DNA of 64,000 bases from an uncultured Alphaproteobacteria bacterium (GTDB lineage: Bacteria > Pseudomonadota > Alphaproteobacteria > HIMB59 > GCA-002718135). The stretch covers positions 1-64,000 of the forward strand of contig CACNHT010000003.1 of assembly GCA_902620285.1 (NCBI GenBank), given 5' to 3'. Below, piece after piece: positions 1-9,608 of the stretch; the first letter of the stretch is position 1; every line of letters begins with the position of its first letter. Below the pieces are notes generated by a model. The model ran no database searches, was not told the origin of the DNA, and saw only the letters and a program-made list of their open reading frames with translations. The translations under genes were made by a program, and so were the position numbers.

Positions 1-932
1 GAAGTATTGGTAATAGCGCAAATCCAATCTAAACAATTACTTGCACTTAACATAACAGACATAAGGTGCCATTTATTTGGTAAACAATGACAAAAAGAAT
101 GTACTGCATCACCAGTATTACTTAAAAAATTTTCAGTGGGGGTAAAAAAAACACCTGAAGTACCAAGAGATATAAATGATTGATTTTTATTTGTTATACC
201 CATACCAGTTGCTGCGGCAGCATTATCCCCTGCTCCACCCACAACTTTAACATTATTATTAAAATTAAATTTCTCTTTTAAATCTTTTTTTAAAAATCCT
301 GTCTGCTCATTGCCTTCCACTAGATCTGGCATGTGTTTTTCTTCTAAAAATGAGCAAGATAAAAGCTGATTGGACCATTTTCTTTTTTGGATATCTAGCC
401 ATAATGTTCCAGATGCATCTGACATTTCAGAAAAAAATTCACCAGTAAGAACAAATCGTAAATAATCTTTAGGGAGTAAAACTTTAAAAATTTTTTTGAA
501 ATTATCTATTTCATTATTTTTTATCCAATTTATTTTTGGTGCAGTAAAACCAGGCATAGTAATATTTCCTGAGATTGATCGTACATCAAAATTTTGTTTT
601 TCAAATTCTTCACACTCTTGATATGATCTTGTATCGTTCCAAAGAATACATGGCCTAATAACATTTCCATCCTTATCTATTAACGTAGCTCCATGCATAT
701 GACCGGATATTCCTATTGAAATAGTTTGTGAAAATTCTTTTGGTTTTTTTGACTTTAAAGCCTCCAAGCATTCCATTGTTGAGTTAATCCATTCTTGTGG
801 ATTTTGTTCACTAAAACCATCTTTAGGGGATTGTACAGTAAGACTTGAATTAGCGGATGCAAGGATGCTTTGATTTTGATCAATTAAAATCATTTTGATT
901 GATGAAGTTCCAAGATCAATTCCAATAAACAT
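1..932 (-). CDS. xylB: Xylulokinase (FGGY carbohydrate kinase), truncated at window edge
   Basis: Reverse-strand translation starts MFIGIDLGTSSIKMILIDQNQSILASA...; contains GISGHMHGATLID, CILWNDTRS, KDYLRFVLTGE, VVGGAGDNAAAATGMG; ORF runs off the left edge. Confidence 0.9.
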   Translation of the reverse strand, partial: MFIGIDLGTSSIKMILIDQNQSILASANSSLTVQSPKDGFSEQNPQEWINSTMECLEALKSKKPKEFSQTISIGISGHMHGATLIDKDGNVIRPCILWNDTRSYQECEEFEKQNFDVRSISGNITMPGFTAPKINWIKNNEIDNFKKIFKVLLPKDYLRFVLTGEFFSEMSDASGTLWLDIQKRKWSNQLLSCSFLEEKHMPDLVEGNEQTGFLKKDLKEKFNFNNNVKVVGGAGDNAAAATGMGITNKNQSFISLGTSGVFFTPTENFLSNTGDAVHSFCHCLPNKWHLMSVMLSASNCLDWICAITNT

Positions 933-981
933 AGAGTAAATTTATAACATTAATTTTTTAATTGATACAAAGAAATTAAAA

Positions 982-1842
982 CTACTTGTAAGAATATCTA
1001 AATATAAATATTCCAGATGAAACAATAATAATTGCTCCTATAATCGTAAATATATCTGGGACTTCTCCATATACTAATAAACCAAAAATTATTCCCCAAA
1101 CAATTATAGTATAATTATAAGGTGCTAAAATACTTGCTGGTGTAATACTCAATGCTTTAATTTGTAAAAATAGCCCAGTACAAAAAAAGATACCCAAAAA
1201 AATAAAAAAGATAAAAGAAAATGAATGTAGGGGTTGCCAGAAAAAAAGTGATAGTACAAATGTAATGATAGCACCTATAAGACCATTGTAGAATAACATG
1301 GTTTCATTATCATCATACTTAGCATTTAATCTTGTTGCTATTTGAAATAGTGAATAGAAAAAAGCAGCACATAATGGAATAATTAGATATGGATTAAAAA
1401 TAGTTAATCCAGGTCGCATGATAAGAATAACTCCACAAAAACTTAAACAAATTGCTAACCAAGTGGCCACATTTATTTTTTCTTTTAAAATAAAATAAGA
1501 AAAAACTAAAACTAGAACAGGGGCTAAAGATCCTATTGTGTGAGCATCTGCCAGAGCTAAGTGCCTAAAAGACAATACAAAAAAACAAGATTCACATACA
1601 GATAAAATACATCTCGTTATTTGTATCTTGTAATTATTTGAAAGATAAAATTTTTTAACTTTATTTTTTTTTGCAATAAAAAAAGAAAAAATAAAACAGA
1701 AAGTAAATTTAACAAATAATAATACAAAAACAGAGTGGTATTGAACTGCTGTTTTTTGAATTGTATCTAAAATACCAAAAGATAAATAAGTTAAAAGAGT
1801 TAAAATTATTCCATAGGTATAGGGATTTGATTTCATGTTCAT
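982..1842 (-). CDS. EamA/DMT-family transporter
   Basis: 286 aa, ~10 hydrophobic segments, EamA-like repeats (LAPVLVLVFSYFILKEKINVATWLAICLSFCGVILIMRPG). Confidence 0.85.
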   Translation of the reverse strand: MNMKSNPYTYGIILTLLTYLSFGILDTIQKTAVQYHSVFVLLFVKFTFCFIFSFFIAKKNKVKKFYLSNNYKIQITRCILSVCESCFFVLSFRHLALADAHTIGSLAPVLVLVFSYFILKEKINVATWLAICLSFCGVILIMRPGLTIFNPYLIIPLCAAFFYSLFQIATRLNAKYDDNETMLFYNGLIGAIITFVLSLFFWQPLHSFSFIFFIFLGIFFCTGLFLQIKALSITPASILAPYNYTIIVWGIIFGLLVYGEVPDIFTIIGAIIIVSSGIFIFRYSYK

Positions 1843-3032
1843 TAAAGATTTTTAAAGATATTATTGTAAAAATCTTTTTTAATATTCTTATCAGCATCTA
1901 AAATTTGCATCATTAAAACAGCTGACAAATTATTTTTTGGATCTGCCAAAAAATAAGTAGCGGCATAGCCTGACCATCCAAATTCTCCAACTGGACCAAA
2001 CTTATTTTGAGAGGTATTATTCATTAACACTCTAAATCCTAAACCCCAACCATATCCATCTAGATCATTTTCATAATCTGCATCTTTATTTGTATTTATT
2101 GATGTGATTTCAATTGGAAATAACTCTTTATTTAAAGAATTATTTCGCATTAATTCTAAACTTTGAGAATTAATAAGCTCTTTTCCATTTTTATTTTTAC
2201 CATCGATAAGCATTGTAGCAAATTTTTCATAATCTTCAGCTGTAGAAAACAAACCATGGCCTCCTCTTGAATAATTTTTATTATTTGTTGGATACCCGTA
2301 TAATATCAATTTTCTTTTATCGTAATTTAAATTTGTTAGTTTTAATTTATCACTATTATATTCAAATGTTTCAACTAACTGACTATTACTATTTTCATCA
2401 ATATAAAAATTTGTATTATTCATTTCTAAAGGTAAAAAAATATTTTCGTTTAAAACATCAAAAATTTTATCTTTTGTTACAACTTCTATAATTCTCGCTA
2501 AAACATCTATAGATATAGAATAATGCCATTTTGAACCTGGTTCATATAACAGAGGTAATTCAGAAATTTTACTAATCTCTTCCTCCAAACTTGAAGATGT
2601 AGAATGAAATAAACTTCTATCCTCATATTCTTGAGCTAAAAAATTATCACAACTGTTATATGTAAAGCCTGCTGTATGTTGTAAAAGTTGTCTAACAGTA
2701 GGTTTGTTTTCTAGAGAAGTTGTATTTTTTAAGTTACTCTCAATACTACTAAGTTTTTTTAAATTTTTAAAATTAGATAAATGTTTATCTATAGTATCAT
2801 CAAGAGATAAGAAATTTTTTTCAATTAATTGCATTGCTGCAAAACCAATAATTGGCTTTGTCATTGACCAAATTCTATAATATGAATTTTTATTGAGCTT
2901 ATTTTTTAATTCCAAATCTTTGTAACCAATTACTTCATGATAAATATTATTTTTATGATTTATTATCCATTCAGCTCCATTACATCTTCCAGCATCAATA
3001 TGTTTTTGAAAATCTAATTTAATATTATCCAT
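1842..3032 (-). CDS. Serine hydrolase, beta-lactamase/class C (esterase EstB-like) family
   Basis: SMTKP (SxxK) motif, YSISIDVLARIIE, GGHGLFSTAEDYEKFATMLIDGG-type features. Confidence 0.85.
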   Translation of the reverse strand: MDNIKLDFQKHIDAGRCNGAEWIINHKNNIYHEVIGYKDLELKNKLNKNSYYRIWSMTKPIIGFAAMQLIEKNFLSLDDTIDKHLSNFKNLKKLSSIESNLKNTTSLENKPTVRQLLQHTAGFTYNSCDNFLAQEYEDRSLFHSTSSSLEEEISKISELPLLYEPGSKWHYSISIDVLARIIEVVTKDKIFDVLNENIFLPLEMNNTNFYIDENSNSQLVETFEYNSDKLKLTNLNYDKRKLILYGYPTNNKNYSRGGHGLFSTAEDYEKFATMLIDGKNKNGKELINSQSLELMRNNSLNKELFPIEITSINTNKDADYENDLDGYGWGLGFRVLMNNTSQNKFGPVGEFGWSGYAATYFLADPKNNLSAVLMMQILDADKNIKKDFYNNIFKNL

Positions 3033-3039
3033 AAATGGA

Positions 3040-4038
3040 TTAGATTAGACTCTTTATCTTTTCTATTAGCTCTAAATTAATTTGTCTTGGACCTTTATCT
3101 TGCCTATTAGTATGTCTTCGTTGTCCAGGTAAACGCACACCATCTAAAGATGTCATTTGTTCAAAAAATTTCTCAGCATGTTCATTCCAATTTTTTCCTG
3201 CAATAAGCTCTGGTGATAAGGCCATAATAAATTCACCGCCCCTTGCAGGACCTCCATCATTATTGTCTTCTTCTTTAGCTTCAAAACTAAATAAATCTCC
3301 TACTAGACCTGCAGCTAATAACTCAATCATCATTGCTATTGCAGAACCTTTGTAGTCGCCAAATGTTAAAAGGACTCCTCCATTTGCAATTTCAGATGGA
3401 TTATCAGTTTTTTCTCCATCTTTATTTAGACCTGTTCCAAATGGAACTTTGTGACCATCACGTGCTGCAACCTGAACTTCTCCCATCGCCATTGTTGATG
3501 TTGCCATATCGTAGACTACAGGGGTATTATTTTTTCTTGGCCAAGCAAATGATATTGGATTTGTTCCAAATAATGGTTTTTTTGCACCAGCTGGGGCTAC
3601 GCTTGGTTTATAAGCTGTACAAGCAATCCCAACCAAGTTGTTTTCAGCCAATGCTTCAGTTTCATGCCATAATGCTGCAAAGTGGTGTGTATTAGTTATA
3701 GTTAAAACACCAACACCATGTTTATTTGTCGTTTTTATCAATTCAGGCAAACCAACTTTTATTCCTACAGGAGCAAACCCATAATCACCTTCAACGCGAA
3801 TTGCATTTTGTGTAAGATAAGTATTAGAAGGTCGCGAAACTCCATTTACTTTTTTACTTTTTAGAGAAGCAACATAACCAGGAATACGAAACAATCCATG
3901 AGAGACACTTCCATCTCTTTCAGCATGTGAAACTGTTGTTGCTACAGAATCAGCATTGAAATGATCACATCCATGGGTTGATAGTGCTTTATATGCTAAA
4001 TCATATATATTTTCTAATTCTAATGCTGTGGTATTCAT
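3040..4038 (-). CDS. Ldh family NAD(P)-dependent oxidoreductase (malate/L-lactate/PPC reductase-like)
   Basis: HAERDGSVSHGLFRIPGYVASLKSKKVNG, TNTHHFAALWHETEALAE, PLFGTNPISFAWPR, GGEFIMALSPELIAG typical of the Ldh_2 family. Confidence 0.88.
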   Translation of the reverse strand: MNTTALELENIYDLAYKALSTHGCDHFNADSVATTVSHAERDGSVSHGLFRIPGYVASLKSKKVNGVSRPSNTYLTQNAIRVEGDYGFAPVGIKVGLPELIKTTNKHGVGVLTITNTHHFAALWHETEALAENNLVGIACTAYKPSVAPAGAKKPLFGTNPISFAWPRKNNTPVVYDMATSTMAMGEVQVAARDGHKVPFGTGLNKDGEKTDNPSEIANGGVLLTFGDYKGSAIAMMIELLAAGLVGDLFSFEAKEEDNNDGGPARGGEFIMALSPELIAGKNWNEHAEKFFEQMTSLDGVRLPGQRRHTNRQDKGPRQINLELIEKIKSLI

Positions 4039-4071
4039 TTACTTTTGTTGAATAATTAATATTATTAATTC

Positions 4072-5442
4072 ATGGATAGAGGATTATTGGACAATTTAAA
4101 AGATATTTTACAAGAAAGAATATCATTTTCAGAAAGTGTAAGAAATAATCATGCAAAAGGTGAAGATGCCTATGATCCTATTCTACCTAGGGCAGTTTTG
4201 TTTCCAAAAAACAATGAAGAACTTTCAAAAATTTTAAGAATTTGCAATGAATTTAAAGTACCAGTAACTGCTTATGGCACAGGTACATCTTTAGAAGGTC
4301 ATGTTGTTGGAAATGATGAAGGTTTTACAATTTCAATGGAAAATTTCAACAAAGTTATTTCTATTAATGAGGCGGACTTTGATTGTCGTGTGCAAGCAAA
4401 TGTATCACGTGAACAATTAAATGAAACTTTAAAAGATAAAGGAGTTTTTTTCCCAATAGATCCAGGTGCAAATGCTTCTCTTGGAGGTATGGCGGCTTGT
4501 TCTGCTTCAGGAACAATGGCAGTAAGATATGGAACGATGCGAACTAGTGTGCTTGGTTTAACTGTCGTAATGGCAAATGGTGATATAATTAAAACGGGAA
4601 GTAGGGCAAAAAAAACTTCTGCAGGATACAATTTAACAAACCTTTTTGTTGGTTCAGAAGGAACACTTGGGATTATTACTGAAGTTCATCTAAGATTATC
4701 ACCTATACCTGAAAGTATTATGAGTGCTGTTTGTCAATTCCCAGATCTAGACTCTGCAGTTTTAACAGCACAAGAAATAATTCAGTATGGTGTCCCAATT
4801 GCAAGAGTAGAGTTATTAAATAAAGATCAAATGGATATAAGTATTAAATATTCAAAGTTAGAAAATTTAGAGAGCTTGCCTACACTTTTCTATGAGTTCC
4901 ATGGGAGTGAAATTTCAAATAAAGAATCGATTGATGTAGTGGAAGAAATTTCAAAAAATAATAATGGCAGTGAATTTAAGTGGGCAGCAAACACAGAAGA
5001 AAGAAACAAAATCTGGAAAGCAAGGCATAATGTATATTATTCAGTAAAAGCAGAAGGAGATAACATTAGAGTGTATGTCACTGATGTTTGTGTACCTATT
5101 TCAAACATTGTGGAATGTATTAAATTTGCAGAAACAGAACTTAGAGATACTGGATTAAGAGCACCAATGGTTGGTCATGTAGGGGATGGAAACTTTCATG
5201 TATCTGTTGTTTACGATCCTAGCAAAGAAAATGAATATAAATATATTAGAGCATTTAGTAATAAATTAATCGATAAAGCACTAGAAATGGATGGAACTAT
5301 AACAGGCGAGCACGGTATAGGTCTTCAGAAGAAAGAGTATTTATTAAAACAACATCCAGATAATATTCCATTAATGAAATTGATAAAGAAAAGTTTCGAT
5401 CCAAATAATATTTTAAATCCTGGTAAAGTTTTTGATGTATAA
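4072..5442 (+). CDS. FAD-binding oxidoreductase (GlcD/D-lactate dehydrogenase type)
   Basis: PVTAYGTGTSLEGHVVG, GMAACSASGTMAVRYGTMR, GSEGTLGIITEVHLRL, VGHVGDGNFHV, TGEHGIGLQKKEYL. Confidence 0.92.
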   Translation: MDRGLLDNLKDILQERISFSESVRNNHAKGEDAYDPILPRAVLFPKNNEELSKILRICNEFKVPVTAYGTGTSLEGHVVGNDEGFTISMENFNKVISINEADFDCRVQANVSREQLNETLKDKGVFFPIDPGANASLGGMAACSASGTMAVRYGTMRTSVLGLTVVMANGDIIKTGSRAKKTSAGYNLTNLFVGSEGTLGIITEVHLRLSPIPESIMSAVCQFPDLDSAVLTAQEIIQYGVPIARVELLNKDQMDISIKYSKLENLESLPTLFYEFHGSEISNKESIDVVEEISKNNNGSEFKWAANTEERNKIWKARHNVYYSVKAEGDNIRVYVTDVCVPISNIVECIKFAETELRDTGLRAPMVGHVGDGNFHVSVVYDPSKENEYKYIRAFSNKLIDKALEMDGTITGEHGIGLQKKEYLLKQHPDNIPLMKLIKKSFDPNNILNPGKVFDV

Positions 5443-6214
5443 ATTAAATAATGAGTTTGAAATAAATTATAACAAAGAAATCATCCCAAAAACATTAAAT
5501 CCAGATTTAGATAAAAAATTAGAAAAAGAGGTCAATTTTTTTCTTAAATGGGGCTATCTTATTATAGATAAAGCTCTAAAAGATAATCAAATTATTCTGT
5601 TAAGAAAAACTTTTAATAAAACCTTTAAAAAACTTAAAGGAAAAGATCATATAGATTACAATTTATTTGAATATGATAAAAACTTTTTATTTTTGCTTGA
5701 TAATAAACCTGTAATAAAAAGAATTTCTGCAATTCTTGGTAACTGTATTCAACTTCATAGCGCTTCAGCAAGACTATCAAGTCCTGGATCAAAAAATCAA
5801 AATTGGCATAGAGATGGGCATTGGCCCGTTGATCCAAATGGAACCCCAATTGGAAGTATTCCTGGTCAAATTAATTGTGGTTATTATCTAGATCCTCTAA
5901 CTGAAAAAAATGGCCCGATAGCAATTGTTCCGGGAAGTCAAAAAGCTTTATTTAAACCGCCAAAAAAAGATTTTGAATTTCCAGATCAAAAAATAATATA
6001 TGCAAAACCTGGGCAAGCCATAATATTTAATGGATGGATATATCATAGGGGTTTAGGTAATAGATCAAAGTCTAATAGAAGAGTGTGTTTAATATGCTAT
6101 CAAAATTCATGGATGAAATCACGAGAAACATTTGATGGGCCAATTATTTCAAAGATAAAAAAAGGTGGAAGTAGTTTACAAAAATTACTTTTAGGATCAG
6201 TTAATAAATGGTGA
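5432..6214 (+). CDS. Phytanoyl-CoA dioxygenase family protein
   Basis: NWHRDGHWP (HxD) and GWIYHRGLGNRSKSNRRVCLICYQ; overlaps the upstream ORF by 11 bp. Confidence 0.82.
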   Translation: MMYKLNNEFEINYNKEIIPKTLNPDLDKKLEKEVNFFLKWGYLIIDKALKDNQIILLRKTFNKTFKKLKGKDHIDYNLFEYDKNFLFLLDNKPVIKRISAILGNCIQLHSASARLSSPGSKNQNWHRDGHWPVDPNGTPIGSIPGQINCGYYLDPLTEKNGPIAIVPGSQKALFKPPKKDFEFPDQKIIYAKPGQAIIFNGWIYHRGLGNRSKSNRRVCLICYQNSWMKSRETFDGPIISKIKKGGSSLQKLLLGSVNKW

Positions 6215-6220
6215 AGTAAA

Positions 6221-7276
6221 CTATATTCTTTCTAATTTTTCACTTTTCAGAGATTTATACATGGCTTCAAGTATTTTCACAGTTTTAAGCGCAAGTTCAC
6301 CATTTGAATGATTCGTTACGTTTTTATTTAAACATATATCTACAAATGTATTCAATGCTTCTTTAGTGCCATAAGAATAAGCACCATCACCCTCTTTAAT
6401 TTTATGTTCAATAATATTTCCATCATTTAATCTTACAAAAAGTCTTTCTCTTTTTATTTCCATATCTAAATATAAAGTACCGATAGTTCCATGAATTGTA
6501 ATATAAAAAGTTCCTCCAAAATTTTTAGGCACAAAAGCGCTGCCAGAAAAAGATCCAGTTGCCCCATTGGCAAATTTCATTGATATCGCATTGGTATAAT
6601 CAACTTTTGTTGGCGATGGAACTGAAAGACAAAATATACATTCTGGGTCAAGATTAGTAATTTTTAATATACCTGCAAACATATGCGATAATTGTCCCCA
6701 ACCATAACCACCAGCTTTTTCTGGGTCTGACCAAGTTGATGCATGAGGTTGAAAAGTATGATTATTTGATTCACTTAAAGGTATGCCCTGAAATAAATCT
6801 ATTAAAGAAGAGGAAAAAGCTGCGTCTAAGTGCTTAATTTCTCCAATTAAACCATTTGAAACTATTTCCTCTGCCTTTGACATAAAAGATTTAAAATTAA
6901 AACCATTTGGAATTAAAATTTCCTTATTATATTTTTTAGCAAGTTCAATTAATATTTCTGCATCTTTAACATTTGTTGTCATGGGTTTTTCAATCATTAC
7001 ATGACATTTTTTTTCAAGAGCAGCTTTGGCATTTTCAAAATGAGCGTGATGAGGAGAAGAAATAATTACCCCATCCAAATCAGAAAATTGAAGCATTTCA
7101 TTGTAATTTGTTGATGCAAATTTAAATCCAAACTTTTCCTTAACAAATTTTAATTGATCTTCTTCGAGTTTACATACACTTGTTAATTCTACTTCATTTC
7201 TTTCTAATAAATGTGGAATGTGGTTTTCAGTTGCCCACCATCCAGCGCCTATTACCCCAATTTTTAATTTATTCAT
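6221..7276 (-). CDS. Gfo/Idh/MocA family oxidoreductase
   Basis: KIGVIGAGWWATENHIPHL, VIISSPHHAHFENAKAALEKKCHVMIEKPMTT. Confidence 0.92.
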   Translation of the reverse strand: MNKLKIGVIGAGWWATENHIPHLLERNEVELTSVCKLEEDQLKFVKEKFGFKFASTNYNEMLQFSDLDGVIISSPHHAHFENAKAALEKKCHVMIEKPMTTNVKDAEILIELAKKYNKEILIPNGFNFKSFMSKAEEIVSNGLIGEIKHLDAAFSSSLIDLFQGIPLSESNNHTFQPHASTWSDPEKAGGYGWGQLSHMFAGILKITNLDPECIFCLSVPSPTKVDYTNAISMKFANGATGSFSGSAFVPKNFGGTFYITIHGTIGTLYLDMEIKRERLFVRLNDGNIIEHKIKEGDGAYSYGTKEALNTFVDICLNKNVTNHSNGELALKTVKILEAMYKSLKSEKLERI

Positions 7277-7284
7277 TTTTAAAT

Positions 7285-7596
7285 TTAATCTAAATGCATT
7301 TGTAATGGTAATAAGTATGGAAAATTTGTTTTTGGATCAATATCTACTTTCATAATAGGTTCCATATATTCAGACCATTTTTTATTAATTTCGCTATTAG
7401 AGATAAAATTAATTGATTTATTAAGATCATCAGTTTCAAAATATCCAAAAAGTTTTATTCCATATCTAAAAATATTATAATTTCGTAATCCAGCTTCTTT
7501 AAGCATTTGAACCATTTCTGGCCAAATTTCATCATGTCTCTTTTTATATTCTTCCTCATATCCTGGTCGGATTTCAAGAATCCATGCGTAATTCAT
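7285..7596 (-). CDS. rhaM: L-rhamnose mutarotase
   Basis: MNYAWILEIRPGYEEEYKKRHDEIWPEMVQMLKEAGLRNYNIFRYGIKLFGYFE is RhaM-like; internal Met at 7596 preferred to the 123-aa extension. Confidence 0.88.
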   Translation of the reverse strand: MNYAWILEIRPGYEEEYKKRHDEIWPEMVQMLKEAGLRNYNIFRYGIKLFGYFETDDLNKSINFISNSEINKKWSEYMEPIMKVDIDPKTNFPYLLPLQMHLD

Positions 7597-7673
7597 AAAA
7601 CCTCTTTTCAAATAAAAAATATGTATTAATTTTATAAACTTATAGAAAAAATTCAATTTTTTAAAAAATATAA

Positions 7674-8582
7674 ATGGAAAGAATAGCTATTATTGACTCG
7701 CATCATCATCTATGGGATCTTGATTCTAAAGAAACACATTATCCTTGGTTAAGTAGTAATGAAGAAAAAGCTTTTTATGGAAGTTTTAAAAGTATTAAAA
7801 AGAGTTATTTATTAGATGATTATTTAAATGATGCAAAAAATCAAAATCTTGTAAAATCAATACATGTTCAGGCTGAACATGATGCAATGAACCCGATAGA
7901 AGAAACAAAATGGTTACAAAATATTTCAGATGATAATAATTTAAAAATTCCAAATGGTATTGTTGCATTTGCAGATTTTTCTAAAGAAAGAGTCATTGAA
8001 GATCTTGATCAACACCTTGTATATAAAAATGTAAGAGGAATTAGACAAATCTTGTCATTTGATAAAGATAAACCTCAATATTCTCATGCTAAAAAAGATT
8101 TTTTAAAAGACGAGGTATGGCTTAATAACTTTAGACATATAGCCGATAGAGACTTATCTTTTGATATCCAAATATATCCTCATCAGTTTGATGATGCTTG
8201 TAAATTAGCTAAACGGTATCCAAATGTTCTGTTTATCTTAAATCATACTGGCGAGCCTTGTCTCCAAACAAAAGAATACAAAAATTATTGGATGAGAAAA
8301 ATGCAATCTTTAGCCGAAAATGAAAATTTTGTTTGTAAAATATCAGGTTTAGGAATGTTTAATCCTAATTGGACAATTATTTCAACTGAATATTTTATTC
8401 TTAAGACAATTGAGATTTTTGGTATTGATAGGTGTATGTTTGGATCAAATTTTCCTGTAGATAAAATTTTTAACACTTTTGATAACTATTGGAATTCATA
8501 TTTTGAAATAGTAAAAAATTTTTCAAAAGATGAACATAATAAAATTTTTTTAAAAAATGCAGAGAAGTTTTATAGAATTTAA
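7674..8582 (+). CDS. Amidohydrolase family 2, probable sugar-acid lactonase (L-rhamnono/L-fucono-lactonase-like)
   Basis: IIDSHHHLWDL N-terminus, VRGIRQIL, FILNHTGEP, FGSNFPVDK. Confidence 0.83.
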   Translation: MERIAIIDSHHHLWDLDSKETHYPWLSSNEEKAFYGSFKSIKKSYLLDDYLNDAKNQNLVKSIHVQAEHDAMNPIEETKWLQNISDDNNLKIPNGIVAFADFSKERVIEDLDQHLVYKNVRGIRQILSFDKDKPQYSHAKKDFLKDEVWLNNFRHIADRDLSFDIQIYPHQFDDACKLAKRYPNVLFILNHTGEPCLQTKEYKNYWMRKMQSLAENENFVCKISGLGMFNPNWTIISTEYFILKTIEIFGIDRCMFGSNFPVDKIFNTFDNYWNSYFEIVKNFSKDEHNKIFLKNAEKFYRI

Positions 8583-9559
8583 TGAGAAATAAAAAAAGTA
8601 TAGCTGTTCTTTTAGGTGATCCATCTGGAATAGGCCCTGAATTAATTTCAAAAATTCTATCTCATAATATTTTAAAAAAAATAAATATTATAATTATTGG
8701 AGAAAAATCTATATTTAATCAATATTTAACGAAACAAAAAAATAAAAAAAATATTAAATTTATTAATAATTTTGATCAGATAGAATTTAAAAATACTAAT
8801 AAAATTTTCTTTGATATTACTAAAAGAAAAGTTAGATATCCAATTGGAAAAGCAAATATCAAATCAGGAATTTCTGTTCTAAATTCTATCAATATAGCAG
8901 TTGATTTATATAATAAGAAAAAAATAGATGGAATTAATTTTGCTCCGTTTAATAAAACAAGTTTAGATCTTGCTGGTATGAAATTTAAGGATGAACTCCA
9001 TTATTTTAAAAATAAATTTAAAATAAAAAGCTATGTTTGTGAGCTTAACGTATTAAATAATTTTTGGACTGCACGAGTAACTTCACATATTCCCCTTAAA
9101 GATGTAGCAAAAAATATTACTATTAAAAATATTATTGAACCAATTAAATTAGTTAACAAGTATTTAAAAAAAAATGGATTAAAAAATCCGAAAGTAGGTG
9201 TTCAAGCTTTAAATCCTCACGCTGAGTTTGGAAATGAAGAGAAAAAAATAATAATTCCTGCAATAAACAAAGCAAGAAGAATGAAAATCAAAGCTTTTGG
9301 TCCGTTACCATGTGATACATCATTTATTAGAGCTTATAAAAATAAAGAGTATAATTGTCTTGTCGGTATGTATCATGACGCCATACAATCAGGTCTTAAA
9401 TCGTTTGGATTTGAAAAAGGTGTTACTGTTCAAGGAGGTCTACCAATACCTATAACTACACCTGCTCATGGAACAGCTTTTGATATTGTGGGTAAAAATA
9501 AAGCTAATGTAAGTCCGATGCTAGAATCTTTAAAGTTATTACTTAAACTCTTATCTTAA
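8582..9559 (+). CDS. PdxA-like 4-phosphohydroxythreonine dehydrogenase family (divergent, PdxA2-like)
   Basis: LLGDPSGIGPELISKIL, ALNPHAEFG, GPLPCDTSF, MYHDA, PITTPAHGTAFDIVG; start overlaps the stop of the preceding ORF. Confidence 0.87.
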   Translation: MRNKKSIAVLLGDPSGIGPELISKILSHNILKKINIIIIGEKSIFNQYLTKQKNKKNIKFINNFDQIEFKNTNKIFFDITKRKVRYPIGKANIKSGISVLNSINIAVDLYNKKKIDGINFAPFNKTSLDLAGMKFKDELHYFKNKFKIKSYVCELNVLNNFWTARVTSHIPLKDVAKNITIKNIIEPIKLVNKYLKKNGLKNPKVGVQALNPHAEFGNEEKKIIIPAINKARRMKIKAFGPLPCDTSFIRAYKNKEYNCLVGMYHDAIQSGLKSFGFEKGVTVQGGLPIPITTPAHGTAFDIVGKNKANVSPMLESLKLLLKLLS

Positions 9560-9608
9560 TATTAAAAAATTCTCTTAAATTTAATTAAATTAGTATAATA
9601 ATTATTTT

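Noticed and set aside
3333-3695. 120-aa plus-strand ORF
   Set aside because: Lies antisense to the Ldh-family gene; no recognisable domain or RBS.
4299-4631. 110-aa minus-strand ORF
   Set aside because: Antisense shadow of the FAD-binding oxidase.
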